64,000 nt of DNA from Clostridioides difficile CD160 (lineage in GTDB: Bacteria > Bacillota > Clostridia > Peptostreptococcales > Peptostreptococcaceae), in contig NZ_AVHW01000112.1 in NCBI RefSeq assembly GCF_000449425.2, forward strand, positions 1-64,000. The letters run 5' to 3'. Positions within the stretch are counted from its first letter, which is position 1. Every line of letters starts with the position of its first letter. The notes under the pieces are model-generated. The model saw only the letters and a list, made by a program, of their open reading frames with translations, was not told the DNA's origin and ran no database searches. Position numbers and translations under genes: made by a program. Positions 63,886-64,000 of the stretch are shown one piece after another.

Positions 63886-63901
63886 AAAAGGAGAACTTTT
63901 T

Positions 63902-64000
63902 GTGAAACTTAAAAGTTTGCAACTTGTTAATTTTAGAAATTATGAAAAGTTGCATCTGGAATTTAATGGAAAAGTAAATCTTCTTGTTGGGAAAAATGGT
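63902..64000 (+). CDS. recF: DNA replication and repair protein RecF, 5' end only
   Basis: The first 33 codons are visible, from GTG 63902 (AGGAG 8 bases upstream): MKLKSLQLVNFRNYEKLHLE, then the start of Walker A VGKNG at the window end. This is the RecF N-terminus, an SMC-like ATPase that helps load RecA at gaps. The rest lies outside the window. Confidence 0.93.
   Translation, partial: MKLKSLQLVNFRNYEKLHLEFNGKVNLLVGKNG

Overview
The window is an AT-rich Firmicute chromosome segment containing the replication origin. Gene order (rpmH-rnpA-yidD-yidC-jag-mnmE-mnmG-rsmG-noc-soj-spo0J to the left of dnaA; dnaN-S4 protein-recF to the right), an RstA-like regulator, a diaminopropionate ammonia-lyase and an IStron-type group I intron inserted after TTGAT all point to Clostridioides difficile or a very close relative. 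Species identity is an inference from recognised proteins, not from a database search. Most genes left of oriC are on the minus strand and those right of it on the plus strand, so transcription follows replication.

Left part (1-35.8 kb, accessory and metabolic). At the edge lies the 5' part of an IStron inserted in an XRE regulator gene. Then come: (i) an ascorbate-type PTS operon with two aldolases and an SIS isomerase, whose only EIIA is a domain of its own regulator (819-6819); (ii) a cysteine-hydrolase gene; (iii) a LysR-linked cluster of an EthD-like protein, two small membrane proteins, a flavin reductase and an LVIVD-repeat propeller (8135-13309); (iv) a lactose/cellobiose-type PTS with a MupG-like phosphoglycosidase, an amidohydrolase, a DgaE-like PLP enzyme, a KDGP aldolase and a PfkB kinase (13431-21763), with shared operator-like repeats at three promoter regions; (v) an AraC regulator opposite dpaL; (vi) an orphan protein, rlmH, a PTS EIIC-EAL fusion and a WalJ-like hydrolase; (vii) a MerR/GyrI plus BtrH-like pair; (viii) an M1 peptidase lipoprotein and the DnaD-like/DnaI helicase-loading pair.

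Middle part (36-53.7 kb, housekeeping). Four tRNA genes (Thr, Val, Glu, Lys) share one clear promoter. They are followed by purA, a small orphan gene, dnaB-rplI-gdpP-DUF2232, a MazG-like gene, rpsF-ssb-rpsR with an S6:S18-type leader, an aminotransferase, DUF951, a Se/S-carrier-like DUF3343 protein, yedF, rstA, a lipoprotein, a cysteine desulfurase, spo0J, soj and noc. A cluster of DnaA-box-like 9-mers sits just downstream of dnaB, about 22 kb from dnaA.

Right part (53.8-64 kb). rsmG, mnmG, mnmE, jag, yidC, yidD, rnpA and rpmH lead to a bipartite oriC. DnaA boxes lie both upstream of dnaA and between dnaA and dnaN; the second segment also has a run of DnaA-trios and an AT-rich stretch. A DnaA box fills the gap between the dnaN Shine-Dalgarno sequence and its TTG start. 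The window ends inside recF.
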